From assembly GCA_002049455.2 (NCBI GenBank), contig KV919013.1, forward strand, positions 1 through 64,000: DNA of 64,000 bases. The letters are read 5' to 3'. How positions within the stretch are numbered: position 1 is the first letter of the stretch; each line of letters begins with the position of its first letter. The position numbers and the translations under genes are program-made. A model generated the notes under the pieces. That model was not told the origin of the DNA, searched no databases, and saw nothing but the letters and a program-made list of their open reading frames with translations. Positions 43,901-55,981 of this stretch are shown one piece after another. This DNA is from Porphyra umbilicalis. Its lineage: Eukaryota; Rhodophyta; Bangiophyceae; Bangiales; Bangiaceae.

Positions 43901-44486
43901 ACGTTTGTATCCTGTTAAAGATTTTCATACTACCTCGCCGATTGGAACGACTGCGGGACGGTCAAGTGAGGGGTCGCGCTGTACTCGTGTTCGGCTTGGC
44001 AGGTGCATTTCTGAGCACGCTTACTCTCTTGACCACAAGGCGGTCGCCGCGCCAACCGCGCACGCGCTGAAGCGCGCAAAGAAGAGGCGCACGGACAGAC
44101 CACAGCAGTCATCGAGACGGGGCGGAGACCGCCAACAGCGCGACCTGGTCGAGCTTTCGTTAGGATGTGTTGCAGACACATACGCGCGCCAAGTCAGGCT
44201 CAGAAAACAATCAGTTGCCCACTGACAAGCCCAGGGCAACCATCGCAGTGGGGGGACAGAGTTGGTGACACAGATACAGTGTGTGCCCTTTGAGTACTGT
44301 ATTATACTAAGACACTCGATCAGGCATCACGGACAACAGCCTTTTCACATACGTCCAACTCTGCTCAACCAGCCAATCGGCACGAGCGCATGACGTCAAC
44401 CCCAACGTCAGCAACACAACCAAAAAAACGCAAGAGCATACCACTCCACGTTCCACCCCGTCGGGACCCGATGCTCGACTGCCTGC
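43901..44486. other. Intergenic, AT-richer, no supported gene
   Basis: Short ORFs only. The right end is the 3' flank of the PDI gene. Confidence 0.4.
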
Positions 44487-45461
44487 TTAGAGCTCCTTCT
44501 CTGGGTTCATTGCCTCAAGCGTATCGGCGGCGGCCTGGGCCGCCGCCTTGCCGGCCTGCGCAGCCATGCCCCCAGCCTTGGCCGCGATGTCCGCCGCAGT
44601 ATCAGCCACCGGCTCCGCCGCGCCCACCGCAGCGTCGGCAGCATCGCCCGCGGCGTCCGACACGTCCTGGCCAAGCGCCTTGATAAAGTAGTCAATGACG
44701 TTGAGGCGGCGGCGCATATTGCGCATCTGCGCCTCGGTCATGACGCCCGGCTTGGCCGACTCGAGGAGCCCCGACAGGCGCGCCTTTTCCGTCGTCAGCC
44801 ATGCATCGCCCTTGGCCTTGACCCTGTCCATTACCTTGAGGTAGTACTGGCCGTGCTTCCGCGCGCGCGCGTCCAGGCTGGCGAGCCGCTCCTCAAAGGC
44901 CACCTTGAGCGTATCGCGCTCCGTCGCCGCGGCCGCCAGGAACGTCGACACGCCGTCGCGCAGCGACTCCACAACGCCGGCCTGCGGCAGCACCTGGCCA
45001 GACGGCAGCACATCCGTGCCGGCTGCCTTGTTGATGTACGTGACAAACGACTCGAGGTCACGCCCGGCCTCGTACACCGTGGCCGACGAGTCCGCGCCGC
45101 GCGGGAAAAACTTGATAGTCGGGTACCCCTTCACGTCCTCCTTGTTGCCGATCGCCTTGTGGGCGTCCGCATCGACGATCGAGACGACCACATCGGGCTC
45201 TTCCGCGTAGGTCTTGGCGAGGTCGTCAAAAACCGGCTTGAGCGCCTTGCAATGGCCACACCACGAGGCCGTGTAGGCGACGAGCACGTCCTTGGACGGA
45301 TCCGTCACAGTCGCCTCGTATGTCTCTGGCGTCAGCACGGCCACCTCCCCGGCCGTCGTCACCGAAGCATCAGCTGCCGCCAAGCTTGGGACCGCCGCCA
45401 GCACCAGGGCAGCGAGCACCGACACCAGCGCCCCCCGCGCGACAGTCATCTGGCACGTCAT
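44487..45461 (-). CDS. Protein disulfide isomerase with one Trx domain and ERp29-like tail
   Basis: Secretory-pathway thiol oxidoreductase. Single exon, ATG at 45461, 324 residues. Signal peptide 1-30 (GALVSVLAALVLAAVPSLAA). One thioredoxin domain with TASWCGHCKALKPVFDDL (CGHC at 68-71), and cis-Pro in VKGYPTIKFFPRG. It is followed by a helical D-type domain (about 150-255; AFEERLASLDARARKHGQYY, NMRRRLNVIDYFIKAL) like the ERp29c domain of PDI-D proteins, then an Ala/Asp-rich tail. The last four residues are EKEL, close to but not a standard KDEL-type retrieval signal. Most PDI-D proteins have two Trx domains; this has one. Confidence 0.9.
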   Translation of the reverse strand: MTCQMTVARGALVSVLAALVLAAVPSLAAADASVTTAGEVAVLTPETYEATVTDPSKDVLVAYTASWCGHCKALKPVFDDLAKTYAEEPDVVVSIVDADAHKAIGNKEDVKGYPTIKFFPRGADSSATVYEAGRDLESFVTYINKAAGTDVLPSGQVLPQAGVVESLRDGVSTFLAAAATERDTLKVAFEERLASLDARARKHGQYYLKVMDRVKAKGDAWLTTEKARLSGLLESAKPGVMTEAQMRNMRRRLNVIDYFIKALGQDVSDAAGDAADAAVGAAEPVADTAADIAAKAGGMAAQAGKAAAQAAADTLEAMNPEKEL

Positions 45462-46505
45462 CGTGTGAAGGCAGGTAGCGAACGATGGAGGGTAACAAAC
45501 AATAGAATCGGTGAGGGGTTGGACGGGAGGTAGAAGGGGGAGTGATCACGGACACTAGGCCGAGTCCACCGACAACGGCACAGTGGGTAGCCACTGACGG
45601 GCAAGGTGGTACGCGTGTTGACTAATGCATGACAAGCAGTCGCAGCTGATGGCGTGCAAGGCGAAAAAGAGCCCGGTGCCCCAATTGCATGCAAACAAAG
45701 ATAGTACTGTAGTCGAGTGAGGTGTCAGCAGAATGGATCAGCTGCCAGGATGGCACGTGGAAACATACGGAATGTTTTGAAGGCAATTGCTCTTCTTCGA
45801 GTCGATTTTCCTCAAGTTCTTTGCATCCGTTCTGCTCCGAATTTCCGCTCTCGTCGGCGTCGGCGCTTGTTCTTAGGTCAGCGGTAGACACGAGCACACT
45901 TGTTTTTTTCACGCTCTTGTCTGCGCGTACTACCCTTTGGCAGCGACCAAAACACCCATGGCTACTTCACTCAGAGAACGTCACGAACGGTGGGATGGCG
46001 CCAGACGTCGGCCTCTACCGACCAGCATCAGCAAGAAGGGCCTTGCGGGTGCCGTCGAGGCCAGCCGTTGAGCTGCTGCAATTGACCTCGCCGCCTGCTG
46101 CCGGTCTCTGCCGTCAGCCAGTCTGTCGTCCGCCCGCGGCTGTGTGTCACAGCCGAAGGTGGCCCGGCTGCGATGGTGTTGTACAAAAGGATACCTGACC
46201 AGAGCATTCGACTCAGTATGCGCCGCAGGCGGAGAAGCGAGAGCAACGACAGGAACAGCAATACAAGAAGAGGGTGATTGCAAAGTGCACATGCGGTTTA
46301 CTCAATGCACGACGATAGAGCCGAGAACGACAAGGAACCTCATCGTACCCGAGACTCATCATGGCAGAAGAACCGCCTGCATGCGGTGCTTGGCCAGTGG
46401 CAGCTCACACCAAAGAAAACACCACCCCCACAGCCCGCGTCGCCCACACACACCGCGGCACGGGCACACCGCCTCAGCTCTGCTAACGAGGGTTTACCCA
46501 CGCAT
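45462..46505. other. 1.0 kb intergenic, no supported gene
   Basis: Upstream region of the PDI gene and 3' flank of eIF1. An open minus-strand stretch at 45622-45912 is Glu-rich and of lower GC, but lacks an ATG and any recognisable domain. Confidence 0.4.
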
Positions 46506-46847
46506 TTAGATGCCGTGGATCTTGATCATCTTCTTCGCGGCGATCTCCTCCTCCACCAAGAAGAGGGTCACCTTGTTGCGCTGGTCGCCCTGCAGCTGGA
46601 TGACGCGCCCAAGCTCCTTGTCATCCACGACGCAGCCGTTGCAGCAAAACTCCTTCTTGAACGCCTTAGTCAACTTGGCAAGATCCAGGGACGAGTTCAG
46701 CCCCTGGATGGTCGTCAATGACTTGCGTCCGTTGCGCTGTTGAAGGCGAATGTGCACAATGCCCTTTGTCACCACTTGGTCATCGCCCTCCGCGTCCGCA
46801 AAGGGGTCGAAGGGGGTGAATGTCGCGGAGAGCTCTGCGTCGGTCAT
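46506..46847 (-). CDS. EIF1: Translation initiation factor eIF1 (SUI1)
   Basis: Small ribosome-binding factor that controls start-codon selection in the 43S complex. ATG at 46847, 113 residues, the normal length. Conserved blocks: TPFDPFADAEGDD, VHIRLQQRNGRKSLTTIQGL, DLAKLTKAFKKEFCCNGCVV and GRVIQLQGDQRNKVTLFLVE, ending IKIHGI. The NGRKSLTTIQGL loop and GDQR motif are diagnostic. The frame is open to another ATG at 47024, but the extra 59 residues are unlike eIF1 and are probably leader sequence. No intron. Confidence 0.96.
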   Translation of the reverse strand: MTDAELSATFTPFDPFADAEGDDQVVTKGIVHIRLQQRNGRKSLTTIQGLNSSLDLAKLTKAFKKEFCCNGCVVDDKELGRVIQLQGDQRNKVTLFLVEEEIAAKKMIKIHGI

Positions 46848-49074
46848 GAGGGCGGGCGTGGTAGCGGGGCGGAAGACGGGCTCGGTGTGTGACACCGGAA
46901 GAAAGAAACCGAATGACCCGCTACTAGTGTCAAGGACAGGAGATGAAATGGGATGTAGCAGGATGAGGGAGCCGGTATGAGCGCACGCATGGAGGGACAC
47001 GAGACCATTTGGACAAAAAAGCATGACAAAACCATCACGAACGTGACGTCAACAGGTTAGAAACAAGACGATGACGATACATAAACCGACCGAGCAAGAG
47101 CCCAGACCAAAGCCAGAGCCGTGCAGGGCAAGAATGAGCCGAGTGTGCAGCGTTCGAAACAAAACACCAAATCATCGACCACGACGACGGCCTCCACACC
47201 GGCAGAGAACGTTCGTATGCGACGAGAGGTGTGACCCTGCTGGCTCGCCACGCGCACAACAGCAAGCTCGGACCATGACGTTCCCACGAGCGTGCGAACA
47301 AGAACGGTCACAGCACCCGTCACAGAAATCGGCGGCGCCCTCTCGATCAAAAGTGAAAGTGTGTGTGACACACATACCTGCAGCAAGGGGTGTGTGCACA
47401 GGGGGTGTGGGGGTGCGTGGGGAGTGGTGGAGAAAAAACGCGGTGAAGGTGGCGTGTGTGGTGAGGTCGGAATGTGAGTGGTCACAGCCGCCCCCGCCTT
47501 CGCGGGCTGGCACGTTTTATAGGGGCCCCCACACTGCCCATCTAGCCACCTTTTTTCCCCGCCGCGGGGGCCGCCACGCGCCAGCGTGCCTCTGTCGTGT
47601 GCACCCGTCGCGGCCACGGCCGACAGAGGGCCCGGGCCCCCCCCGTGGCTGACTGTGGGGCGAGAGGAAAATTCAGGCCTGCCATGTGGGTGTTGGCCGC
47701 GCGAGTTGTGACGACGAGGGCGGAGGAGGAAGGGCTCCCCCGCCCATGGGGCCCACACGGACGGTCAGCAGCAAAATTAGGACGGATCTTGCTGAACCTC
47801 ACCGGAAATTTTGGGTCGTCGCCCCCCGCACTGGTGCCATTCCGCACATGTGATTGGCCTGCGGGCCAGGAAAGGGGGGCTGAGAGCGGGCTGCACGCAA
47901 AAGCAAACCACCTTTGGGGCCTTTTTGGGTGGCTGCAGCGCGTGCCAGCGGGTGGGCGAGTGGAAGAATCGCATCACAAATCAGAAAACTGACCATCAAG
48001 AGACAGTCGACCACCCAGGCTGGCAATTGGAGCGAGGCGGGCCCGTCGCGGCCACCGGGGCACCAACGCCGCAGATACGTGGAGGCATGCCAGGTTGGGG
48101 TCCCACGCGAGGGACAAGGCGCCACCAGGAGACAGCCCTCGAGTAGTTGATCCAATATCAGTGGAAAGTACTTATATGAAGCATCGGCATGTGTGCATTT
48201 GTTCATGACGTGGCAGAATACCTCGTGCGTTACTGCACCACGCAACCGACGCTCGGGTCCGAGTGGTGGTGCTGGCCGCCACTCCCGCCGCCGTGAGGAC
48301 CGCACCTGTCACCACCACCGTACCGCGTTCGTCCGAGTGTTGCATCCAACAATGGTGTGAGCGACGCTGCTGTTCACAAACGACAGACAAGTGCCACTGA
48401 ACTGTCCACCAACAACAGCCAAGGCCCACCGCGCGAGCGGGTGCCACACCGCGTTGGAGGCGCCCCGGGGGTGGGCCCCCGCGGGCGCCCGCTCCCTCCC
48501 GCGCCCGACGCGCACGCGCGATGCGGCACGAGCGTCTCTGCCACGTGTGTTTCGACCGTAGCCGGCCTGGAATGTTCCGACAGGGCGCTTCTCCATGGCC
48601 AAGAGCGACATGGCGCCGCCGCCGCCTGCGCGCCACGCGCCCGACGGTGGCGCCCGACGGTGGGCGGGCACCCACCGCGGTCGCCACCTACCGCAGCGCG
48701 CTTCTGACCTTGCAGGCGCGAAAGCGGCGGCGTCTGACTGCTATGTCACCCACACGGCGGGACAGCCCAGAGCACAATAGCGCCCCAGGCGCACGCGCAC
48801 GAGTGCGTGGAACTTCCTTCCACATGGCAGCCGCGCGACGTGCCTGCGGACACCCCCGCACGATTCCCGCAACAAACCGGGCCGACAGACGAGGTCCGGG
48901 TCTGGTCAAGCAAAGACAATGGAGTTTTGATAGTGGTGGCCCGCTTCTCCCCACCGGCCGCCACAACGCACGCCCCGCCGCCCCTACGCGCCCCCCCCCC
49001 ATCCAAACGCATACCGCTCCCTCCCCAGGCAACCCGCCCTCCGGCGCCGCGCCCGACCGACCATCGACGCCTCC
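46848..49074. other. 2.2 kb intergenic, no supported gene
   Basis: Mixed composition, with GC rising to the right. It holds the eIF1 upstream region and the 3' flank of the CCT gene. ORFs are short, overlap on both strands and show no domain. Confidence 0.45.
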
Positions 49075-50513
49075 TCATCGTCTTGTCGCGCCCTGCATCG
49101 CATCGTCCGTGTCCCGCACCTCGTCCCCCCCGCCGGCAGCGGCCACGGGCACGGCAGCAACAGCGGCGGCGGGCACCTCGGCCGGCTTGTAAAACCGCCC
49201 GTGCTTGCGCGGCCGCACGTCGGCCAACTTTTTGCGCACGCTGTAGCGGATGCGGGGGCACAGCGCGCGCTTCTTCTTTTCCTGAAACCGCCGAATGGCC
49301 GCCCGCCGCTCGGCGGGCGAGTAGGCGACCATCACCGATCCGCTGCTGCCAGGGGTGCCACCGACGCCGCCGCAGCCGCCGCCGCCCGAGCCGCTGCCGC
49401 CGCCACTGCCACTGCCACTACCACTGCCGCTGCCGCCGCTGCCGCCGCTGCCACCACTGCCACCACCGCTGTGGTGCAACAGCGGCGACGACGGACCGTT
49501 TGGCGTCGACCGCACGACGCCGCCGCCGCCAGGCGTGCTCGTCGCCGCCGCCCCGCCGCAACCGGCGCCGACGCCCACCGCCGGCGGCGGCAGCGGCGGC
49601 GGCGGCGGGTGGTGGTGGTGCCCCCACCCACCCCCCGCCGTCGGCCAAGCGGCCACGGTCAAGTAGGGGAGCGCGCCGGGCGGGTACCCCCCGCCCCCCC
49701 CGCCGCCGGGTAGGCCCCCATGGGCGGCGGCGGCGGCGGCAGGGCGGCGGCGGGGGCGGCCACCCCCCCGCCCCGCACTGACGGCGAAGGCCAGTTTGGC
49801 ACCACAGGCGCCGCCGCGCACGTCGACGAGAGGCCCGACGAGGAGCAGGCCGACCCCTCCCGCGGGCGGTTGGGTACCGCCGCGGGGGCGGGGAGCGACA
49901 CGGCCGCCGGCGACGCAACGCCGCGCGCGGACAAGGTGGCAGCGGCGCGCCCCGCGGGGCGCCGCTTGAGCGCCTTGGTCGGTCCGCTGGCCGGTACGGA
50001 TGCCGCCGCAGCAGCCGAAAACGACGGCGGCTGCGACCGACCCGACAGGGGCTGCGACGGCGGCGGCGAAGCGCCGCCGCCCCGCTCGGCGCCCCCCGCC
50101 GCAGGTGACGGGGACGCGGGCGTGAGCGGGGAGGGAGACGGGGTGCCCCCGCGGCCGGCGCGCGAGGAGGACGAGGCCGACGAGGAAGAGGCGGCGCCCG
50201 TGGCGCCAGACGCGGCCGCCCGCGACGGCGACGGGGAGCGGAGGGCCGCGCAGGCGGCCGGCGACGTTGGGCACTCGCCGCCGTCAGTGGTGGCCGCCAC
50301 ACCCGTCATTCCCGCCTCGCCTTGGACCGCCCATGTGCGGGAGGCGGGCGGGTGCGTCGCGGTCGTGGCCGCCGCCGGCCGCGGCATCGTCCGCAAGCTA
50401 CACAACGCCGAGACGGCAAAGAGCGTGGCCGCCGACGTGTTGCGGCGGAGGCCCTGCCGGCCGGTCGGTAGGGGCAGCGGCAGCGCCGGCGCCACGTCCG
50501 GCCGGTCCGTCAT
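49075..50513 (-). CDS. CCT-domain protein (CONSTANS/TOC1-type motif)
   Basis: Putative nuclear regulator. ATG at 50513 (MTDRPDVAPALPLPLPTGRQ), then long disordered Ser/Pro/Ala/Gly segments. Near the C-terminus (about 49330-49190) is the CCT motif: AERRAAIRRFQEKKKRALCP, then RIRYSVRKKLADVRPRKHGR and FYK, which keeps the basic residues and the RYxxRKxLAxxRPRxxGRF core. In plants this motif mediates DNA binding and nuclear import in CONSTANS-like, PRR and some GATA proteins. No B-box, receiver or GATA finger is visible here. The N-terminal and C-terminal parts are in different frames, meeting at C runs near 49685-49700. Target genes are unknown. Confidence 0.75.
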
Positions 50514-52901
50514 GGTAGCGTCGAGCGGGGGGCACGGGGGGGGAGCGGGAGGGACAAGCGAGAGGGGATGGATGCCGGGGGCGGTGGAGACGAGCACTCG
50601 TGGGGAGGGAGTGGGATCCGTACAGCGCGGTCAAACTCGGTGTCCGTGTGGTCGCAACAGCGACGGTCGGGTGGTGCCGGTGGTGGGCGTGCGCGGCTGT
50701 CACCGGGGACGCTGGGTCGTGAGGATGTGCACCCGACGCGCTTGATGGCCTCTCCGGCGCACTTCGGTCGCCGCGTGTGAGGTCGGGGGCGCGCCACCCG
50801 CTGGACCCCCCAGCCGTGCAGGGCGCCGCTGCTGCCGTTGGGCTGCGGCACAATGGCAGGCTGCAGCGGGGGCTGCTGGCGGGGGGCGCCGACGAGCGCA
50901 ACTGTCCGGCGGCAACCTCCGCGACGGACCGCGCCAGCGGGGTCGGCGGCGCTGCCTCGACGGCTGCCGCAAACGTCTCCCCCCCTCCACTGTGGGCGCT
51001 GGAAGAGGAGACGGGACACGTTTGTTTGGAGCAACGCCGGCCGCGGATATTTCGGGCGGGGCCTCCGCAGGCGTCCGCCACCACAGGTCCGATATCTCTA
51101 GGCGGAGCCCAGATACACCGGATTCATAACTGGTGCCCCCAGCGCCGCCATCAAAGCGATCCCCACGGGCGGACAGCAGGCGGCCGGGCGGGGGCACACT
51201 CCGAGGCCACTGAGCGCGCGCGGGTGTGCCGGTCAGATTCATTCTTGTCGCTGCCTCGTGCGCCCACGTCTAGCCTCGGCCGCACGCACCCGCGCGTGTG
51301 GGGTCGCGCGCCGCCGACCGGGCGCCGAGCGCGCGGCGTGTGTGGCTGGCGGGTCGGATCTGGCCACGCAGGCACGCCAGTTCCGTCCAACTGTGGCCGT
51401 GCGCGTGCACCCCCCAGGTGGGCGTGGGTGGGTGGCCGCACCGCCACGGCCGTGCAATCGGGTGCGCCGGCTGCGCTCCCACTGCAAGGCTGCCGACGTT
51501 GCCCACACGTGGGTGCGCGCTGGCCGACCCCCAATCCGTGGGGGCCCCAGCCGGTCGCCGGTGCGCGTCACAGTTTGCCCCGTGGAGGCGGCGTGCAAGC
51601 TGTGGTTGACGGCCGCGCCGGGGGCGCTCAGCCACGGCCTGTGGGCCACCGCCTTTTGTTTGAAGGCAAGGCGGCAGCCGACAGGCTGTGGCTGTGAACA
51701 GCTCCACCACGTGAAGCGGGGCTGGGATGGGCGGTCTGGCCAGGGTTCCCGTGGCAAACACGACCACAGCAATCCCCGCGCGCCGTCTTCGCGTGTGCAA
51801 CGGCCACCGCGCGTTCGGCTGAGGCGCGTGGTCTGTCACAGGCAGACTTGAGCTTCCACACTGGGCAGCCTGCTCGCTGGGGTGTCAACGACAGCGTCCA
51901 AAGGACCACACACACGTGCGGCAGGGACAACAAGATGCGGACAGCTGACGCAACGGCTGGGGCGTGTGTGGTTGTTGGCGCACGCAATCTCGGCTGGGCC
52001 AGCTGCATTAGAGGCAGGCAGCCTCACGACGAGAGTTTTGGATCCGACCGTCACCCCCAGCGCGCCCGTCATTGGTCCCTTGTACAGCATTTCAACCATT
52101 CACACAGGGTAGCGCGCGAGCAGGCGATCCACGTGTTCGGGACCAAACCAGTGGGCCTCTGCGCGTGCAAGCAATGACTGTTCGTGGAGAATCTTTGGAT
52201 CATGCAGGCACAGTGCCGATCTTTTGACAGGTGCCACCGACAAGCGTCCCGCTGAGCCGCACGCGGCGAGCCCGTTCCGCCGCTTGAGCTGATATTTTGC
52301 ATGGCCACTGTCGTCGAATATCTCGCGGCGACTGTCAGCAGAGAGAATATCTCCGTGCTGGCACGCGAAACGCAGATGTGTCGCAGGGGACGAGCCTGCG
52401 AGCCCAGTCGACCTTGCCCGCGAAGGGGTACAGTACCCCGCCATGGACCGCCGGTCTCGTGGCTGGCAGGCCTCATGATACCTCTGTGCACGCCCCCAGG
52501 GTCGCCGCATGGGTGGGACCCGACCTCTTCCGTGGTGGGGTTCCATGCCTGTCGTCGGCGCCGCTTCCAAAATGGACGCCTGCACGCACTGCAGCCGTCG
52601 GCAACGTGCTGGCATGGCGTGGCGTGGCGAGAGCCGCCCCGTCCGCCTCCTACTTCGCTCAGACGGCAGTGGCTCTGCGTCGAGGAGCAGGGGCACCACC
52701 ACGCGCGTGTGACCGCGCCTTCGTGGTTGTGCGGGGAAAACGTATCACGCCCTTTCTCTCCGTTGCGGCGCTGCCCAGCCCCTCTCCCCCCTCCTCTGGG
52801 GCCATGGCGTCAATGAGCTGCACTCCGCCTCGGCGGGTCAGTCGAGCGCGTCACGGCGTAGCGAGCTCGGGCACGCTGAGCCGACTCAACGCCGCGGTCC
52901 C
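50514..52901. other. Intergenic, no supported gene
   Basis: GC-rich with short overlapping ORFs. A minus-strand open segment at about 52117-52380 has balanced, gene-like composition (HGDILSADSRREIFDDSGHA) but no start codon, no family and no clear splice sites; it may be an old transposon fragment. Confidence 0.4.
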
Positions 52902-52976
52902 GAGGCGCCGCGACCCTGCATCAGGCGCCACGACCCTGCATCGGGCGCCACGACCCTGCATCGGGCGCCACGTGCC
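52902..52976. repeat. 20-bp tandem repeat, about 3.7 copies
   Basis: Units of gggcgccacgaccctgcatc follow one another with one or two mismatches in the first and last copies. No gene context is recognised. Confidence 0.85.
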
Positions 52977-54216
52977 TCTGGCGCCGCGACTCTGCGCACA
53001 CCAGGTTAGTGTCCTTGCTGAGGGGGGGGGCCCGCCCTGCGCAGCGAGGCCGGTGCCTGCTCGACGCACCGCGTCGTTGCTGGTGGGAGTCATCCACGTG
53101 GTACACTCCTGCCCGCGAGGGTGCCCGGCGTGTGTCGCGCCTGCGCCTGCGGCCATGGCAGAAGGTGAAAACCACACCCGCGCCGTACGTCCGTCGGCGC
53201 GTCGGTTGGTCGGCGGCGGTAACGGCCTGGAGCGTCGCCTCGGTCCGCTTCGCGTTGTGTACTGACAGTAGGCCTCCTCGCTCTCGTACGCCATGGGGGG
53301 ACGCAGATCGCGGGGTGGTGCCCACCGTCATCAGTGCCATGACGTCGTCGGCCGGCGAGGCCGCCTACGTGAAGTGGGGTCTTGGAATGACCGGGGCGCG
53401 CGCGTGTCGTACCGCCGCGCTGTGTCGCAGCGTTGCGGCGTCGTGCCCGCCGGCTGGGGCGCACGCCACTCCCCTGCCGCGCGGTTTCGGCCACCCCGCC
53501 GAGGCCGCCCGTCGCCGCCACCACCGCGGCGCCGCCGCGCCGCGCCACCGCGCCGTGCCGACCACCGGCAGCGTCAACGGGGGCGCGGCGGTGGCAGGGC
53601 GGCCGCCGCCATTGGCGACAGGCGGTCGCGGCGACCAAGGCCGCCGTGGGCGCTCGCGCGACGTGCAGCGGGAGAAAGTGGGTCGGGGACCGCCCCAGTG
53701 ATACGGTGCGGAGGGAGGTCGGTGGGTGGGGGGCGGGGGGACGGCGGGCCGCTTGAAGCCGTCGTGACGCCCCTCTCTGTCGCCCACACGGTGCTGCGTC
53801 GGCCCCCATATCGGGCAACCGCAGGTGAGGACGGTCGTCTGGACCATGAGGAAGCCTTCTGATTGGTCGAGACAGCCAGGAAAGGGCCGTACAGTACCTC
53901 ACGGCGTCGCAGCCATAATGCCAAAAAAAAAATGGGTGCTTAACTGTGCCATGCCTCGAAAAAGGGTTATGGGAAATCCTTCTCGAATAGGGGGCCTTGG
54001 TGGAAAGGAAAGTTGGATTCTGACCGACTTTTTTTTTTTTGCTGTGTTTACTGTGTTGGCTGTGGCCAAGCAGCACCCGTCACCTCCTTGAACGACAACA
54101 GAGCCGCCTCGCCGCCTTTCCTCACCTCGTTCCCTGCCTTTCCCCACGACCACCTCGCTCCCCCCCCTTCCCCCCAACTCCTTCTTCCCCACCCCCCCGC
54201 CCACCCCCCGCCAGCC
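52977..54216. other. Intergenic, ERCC8 upstream region at right end
   Basis: Short ORFs without domains. Poly-A at 53922-53931 and poly-T at 54030-54041 are present. The last 110 bases before 54217 are C/T-rich and probably form the leader of the ERCC8 gene. Confidence 0.4.
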
Positions 54217-54469
54217 ATGCTCCACGCCCTCTCCCGGCGGGAGCTCGGGCACCCCCCCCCCCCCCCCACCCCCCCCGTCCCCCCCCCGCACCCTCCTCAC
54301 GCTCCGCGCGTCGGCGCTCGCGCCGTCCCCCACCACGCGCGTCGCCCCCCCCCACGGCGCCAACATTCGCGCGCTGGCGCTCCACCCCTCCCACGGCGGC
54401 GGGCGCTTCCTCCTCTCCGCCTCCCTCGACGGGGGGGTGGCGGTGTACGACTTGGCGGCGCCGCCGGCG

Positions 54470-54503
<34 letters not shown>

Positions 54504-55981
54504 TTGGCGCAGACGACAGCGGCGGCTGGGCGTTGGGCGACGGCGCGCCGACGCACCCGCCCGTCGGGGTGACGGTCAACCTCGGGTTGCCCCCGCCGGC
54601 GGGCGTCGCCTCGGCGGCAGCGACGGCGGCGGCGGCGGCGGCGGCGCGCGGGCCACCCCGGCGGTTGCGGCAGGGGCGGGGGGCGGCGGGTGCCCGCCGC
54701 CCCACCGCGTCGCTGCCCCGCCACTACGCGGCGGGCACGGCGCGGCGGCACGGCGCGGCGGCCGTCGACGCAGCGTCGGCGGCGGCGGCGGCCGCCGCCG
54801 CCACCCCCGACGCCCCCGTTGCCGTTGCGGCGGCGGCGTGGTACCCCCCCGACGCGGGCCTCTTTGTGACGGCCGACGACGGCGGGGTCGTCAAGGCGTG
54901 GGATACCGCCAGCCTCGTGCCCGCGGCGGCGGTGCGGACGCCCGCCCCCGCCCGCGGGGTGGCCCTGTCCCGCGCGCCGGGGGGGCGCCCGGACGTGGTG
55001 GCCGTCGCGGGCGCCGGCGGCGGCGGCGTCGGGGAGTTGCTCCTCGTCGACCTCGGGGCGGGCGCCGTTGCCGCGGCGCTGGGGGGGGAGGGGGGGGACC
55101 GCCCGGCCGACGGGGCCGGCGGCGGGTGTGGCGGCGGGCCACCCCGCGGGGCCCCGGGGCTCGCCGCCGTGGCATGGAGCCCGGTGCACCCGCACCTCGT
55201 GGCCGCCGCGTCGGCCGCCGGGGGGGTCGTGCGCCTCTTTGACGTCCGCCGCAGCGGCGACAGCGCGGTCGTTGGCGTCCTAGACGGCCGCCGCGTGGCG
55301 GTGGGGCTCGGCGGCGGCGGCGTCGCCGCCGCCGCCACCGTCGCCGCCGGCGACGGCGCGACCGACAATGACGGGTGGGCGGTCGACGCGGCGCCGCTCG
55401 GCGTTGGCGCCACCGTCGGCGAAGCGCCAACGGGCGGGGGTGCCCGCCGCAAGCGCCGCCGCCGGCTGTCGGGTGGCGGCGGCGCCGGCCGCCCCGTTGC
55501 CGACGCGGCCGGGGTGGCGGACGTGGCCTGGTCCCCCGACGGCCGCTGGGTGTGGACGCGCGGCGGCGGGGGCGTGGCCAAGTGGGACGCCCTCACCGCC
55601 CACCGGGTGCCGGCGGCGGCCGGCTGGGCCCGCCTCGGCGGCGGCACCGCCGGCGGCACGGGGGGGAGGGGGGGGATGGTCCCCGCCGCCGACGGGGAGA
55701 CGCTGTTTGTGGCGGCGGGGCGGAGCGTGGCGGTCGTCGACGGCCCGACGGGCGCGCGGGTGGGGGTGCTCGACGGGCACTGGGGGCGGGTCACCGCGCT
55801 GGCGGGGGGGGGGGGGAGGCCCTCGTGTCGGGGGGGGAAGACCTGCGGGTGGTTGTGTGGGAGCCCCCAGCGACGGGGTGGGGGGGGGGGGGAGGGGGGG
55901 AGGGGGGGGGGGGGCGGACGCCCCGCCCGACGGGGGGGGGGGGACCCGCACGATTGGGACGGGCGCGACTGGGGCGGGTGA
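54217..55981 (+). CDS. ERCC8: ERCC8/CSA-type WD40 repair protein
   Basis: Substrate-recognition subunit of the CUL4-DDB1 ligase in transcription-coupled nucleotide excision repair. ATG at 54217 (MLHALSRRELG, like the short CSA N-terminus). WD repeats in order: ANIRALALHPSHGGRFLLSA / SLDGGVAVYDL, VAVAAAAWYPPDAGLFVTAD / DGGVVKAWDTASL, a divergent third blade (VVAVAGAGGGGVGELLLVDL), GLAAVAWSPVHPHLVAAASA / VVRLFDVRRSG, GVADVAWSPDGRWVWTRGGG / VAKWDALTAHRV, ETLFVAAGRSVAVVDGPTGA and GHWGRVTALAGG followed in another frame by ALVSGGEDLRVVVWEPP. The WYPPDxGLF and LFDVRRSG blocks are CSA-like. Long Ala/Gly insertions interrupt blades. Frames change at G runs from 55804 on; the stop at 55979-55981 is the best guess. 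C/T-rich leader precedes the ATG. Confidence 0.75.

Noticed and set aside
46848-47024. N-terminally extended eIF1 from an upstream in-frame ATG at 47024
   Set aside because: The extra residues do not resemble eIF1, whose normal start matches the ATG at 46847; the upstream stretch is probably leader.
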